Of a stretch of DNA of 64,000 bases, positions 62,886-64,000 are shown piece by piece; position 1 is the first letter of the stretch; every line of letters begins with the position of its first letter. The position numbers were made by a program, and so were the translations under genes. Source of the DNA: Shewanella piezotolerans WP3. Its GTDB lineage: Bacteria; Pseudomonadota; Gammaproteobacteria; Enterobacterales; Shewanellaceae. The stretch is taken from positions 1,488,001-1,552,000 of the forward strand of contig NC_011566.1 of assembly GCF_000014885.1 (NCBI RefSeq). Direction: 5' to 3'. The notes beneath the pieces were generated by a model, which had not been told where the DNA came from, made no database searches, and worked only from the letters and a program-made list of their open reading frames with translations.

Positions 62886-64000
62886 ATGTCGATGGACTTG
62901 CTTAGTATTGCTCGCACCGGAGTGCTGGCGTCACAATCTCAATTGGCTATTACCAGTAATAATATTGCCAATGCCAACACCGACGGATACAACCGTCAGG
63001 TTGCTTCACAGTCGGCACTCGATTCTCAGCGTATGGGAAATGAGTTTTATGGCGCAGGTACTTATGTGTCTGATGTTAAGCGAGTCTATAACGATTACGC
63101 GGCGCGCGAATTACGCATAGGTGCGACAGCCGCCAGTGAAGCACAGACAAGCTACAGTAAAATGTCAGAACTCGATCAGCTGTTTTCGCAGATAGGCTCT
63201 GCTGTACCGGCATCACTTAATGATTTCTTTGCTGGCATAAATAGCTTATCTGATATTCCTGATGATTTAGGACTGCGTGACTCTTTACTGACCAATGCCA
63301 ATCAGTTGGCAAACAATGTCAATCAAATGCAAAAACATCTTGATGGTCAGATGAATCAAACCAACGACCAAATCTCAGCGGTTACCGACCGTATTAATGA
63401 GATCAGTAATGAGCTTGGCAATATCAATCGTGAGCTAATGAAGTCTCAGGGTCAGGATATGCAATTGCTAGACAAGCAAGATGCACTGATCTTAGAGTTA
63501 AGCGAATATGCCGAAGTGAATGTGGTACCGCTAGAGTCTGGCTCTAAAAGTGTCATGTTGGGTGGCTCAATCATGTTGGTCTCTGGTGAAGTGTCGATGC
63601 AAGTGGGGACTAAACCTGGCGACCCACATGCAAATGAGTTACAGATAACCGCATCATCTGGAAATAAAAGCTTAGTAGTTGATGGGTCTAAAATTGGCGG
63701 TCAACTCGGCGCACTGGTTAATTATCGAGATGATACTTTGATACCAGCGCAGCTTGAGCTTGGTCAGTTTGCTTTAGGAGTTGCCGATGCATTTAACCAA
63801 GCCCAATCTCAAGGTTTCGATCTAAACGGTCAAGTGGGCAGCAATATCTTCACCGATATTAATGATCCATCAATGCAGTTAGGCAGAGCAGGGGCATTAT
63901 CAACCAATACTGGTAATGCAAATCTAGCCGTCAATATTGATGATGTGGCTGCGCTAACAGGTAATAGTTATGAGCTTAGCTTTACCGCGCCATCGACCTA
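62886..64000 (+). CDS. flgK: Hook-filament junction protein FlgK (partial)
   Basis: Begins MSMDLLSIARTGVLASQSQL with the N-terminal junction motif ITSNNIANANTDGYNRQ of FlgK, with GGGGAG upstream. The gene runs past the window end (371 codons present), so the C-terminus and neighbouring flgL are not visible. It is a likely client of FlgN. Confidence 0.95.
   Translation, partial: MSMDLLSIARTGVLASQSQLAITSNNIANANTDGYNRQVASQSALDSQRMGNEFYGAGTYVSDVKRVYNDYAARELRIGATAASEAQTSYSKMSELDQLFSQIGSAVPASLNDFFAGINSLSDIPDDLGLRDSLLTNANQLANNVNQMQKHLDGQMNQTNDQISAVTDRINEISNELGNINRELMKSQGQDMQLLDKQDALILELSEYAEVNVVPLESGSKSVMLGGSIMLVSGEVSMQVGTKPGDPHANELQITASSGNKSLVVDGSKIGGQLGALVNYRDDTLIPAQLELGQFALGVADAFNQAQSQGFDLNGQVGSNIFTDINDPSMQLGRAGALSTNTGNANLAVNIDDVAALTGNSYELSFTAPST

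Noticed and set aside
1..64000. CRISPR arrays, prophage or large insertion sequences
   Set aside because: No regularly spaced direct repeats, integrase, phage structural or transposase genes were seen. Only short MITE-like repeats are present.

Overview
The window looks like a chromosomal segment of a marine gammaproteobacterium, most likely Shewanella. Supporting evidence: the block guaBA-tadA-mltF-purL, cydABX, extracellular proteases of the M43 and M9 types ending in PPC domains, short palindromic MITE-like repeats, and a polar-flagellum cluster (flgT, flgOP, flgMN, flgA, cheVR, flgB to flgK) carrying sigma-54 and sigma-28 promoter signatures. The assignment rests on gene content and protein similarity from memory, not on a search.

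Layout. 1-2.1 kb: two minus-strand hypothetical genes bounded by integron attC-like core motifs, then about 900 bp without a convincing gene. 2.1-5.6 kb: a membrane-anchored XRE regulator, then a minus-strand CsgG-type operon with three small lipoprotein genes. 6-17.2 kb: housekeeping genes xseA, guaB, guaA, tadA, mltF and purL, plus an untracked 39-codon small gene between tadA and mltF. 17.4-17.8 kb: a compact minus-strand transcription unit with a structured leader, a 25-codon ORF and a terminator. 18-21.3 kb: cydABX with an upstream FNR/EtrA-type box. 21.3-22.4 kb: an island of repeats. 22.7-35 kb: two chemoreceptors, an RND efflux pump with a divergent TetR regulator and tandem operators, an outer-membrane protein, a chalcone-isomerase-like periplasmic protein and a GNAT acetyltransferase. 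35.3-39.5 kb: a tightly overlapping four-gene envelope operon that I cannot assign to a known system. 40-47.8 kb: two large secreted metalloproteases with related C-terminal repeats. 48.2 kb: tRNA-Arg(CCT). 48.3 kb to the end: the flagellar region, cut within flgK.

How the genes work together. guaB and guaA convert IMP to GMP and purL acts earlier in the same pathway. cydABX makes the bd oxidase, with a regulatory signature suggesting oxygen control. The flagellar block builds the rod, hook, P/L rings and the Vibrio-type H-ring (FlgO/P/T). FlgM/FlgN and CheV/CheR add sigma-28 control, chaperoning and chemotaxis adaptation, which the two MCPs in the window would feed into.

The least explained parts, and the best candidates for something undescribed, are the four-gene envelope operon (35298-39449), the small structured RNA/peptide unit at 17457-17760, the CsgG-lipoprotein operon, and the attC-like cassette boundaries at the left edge.
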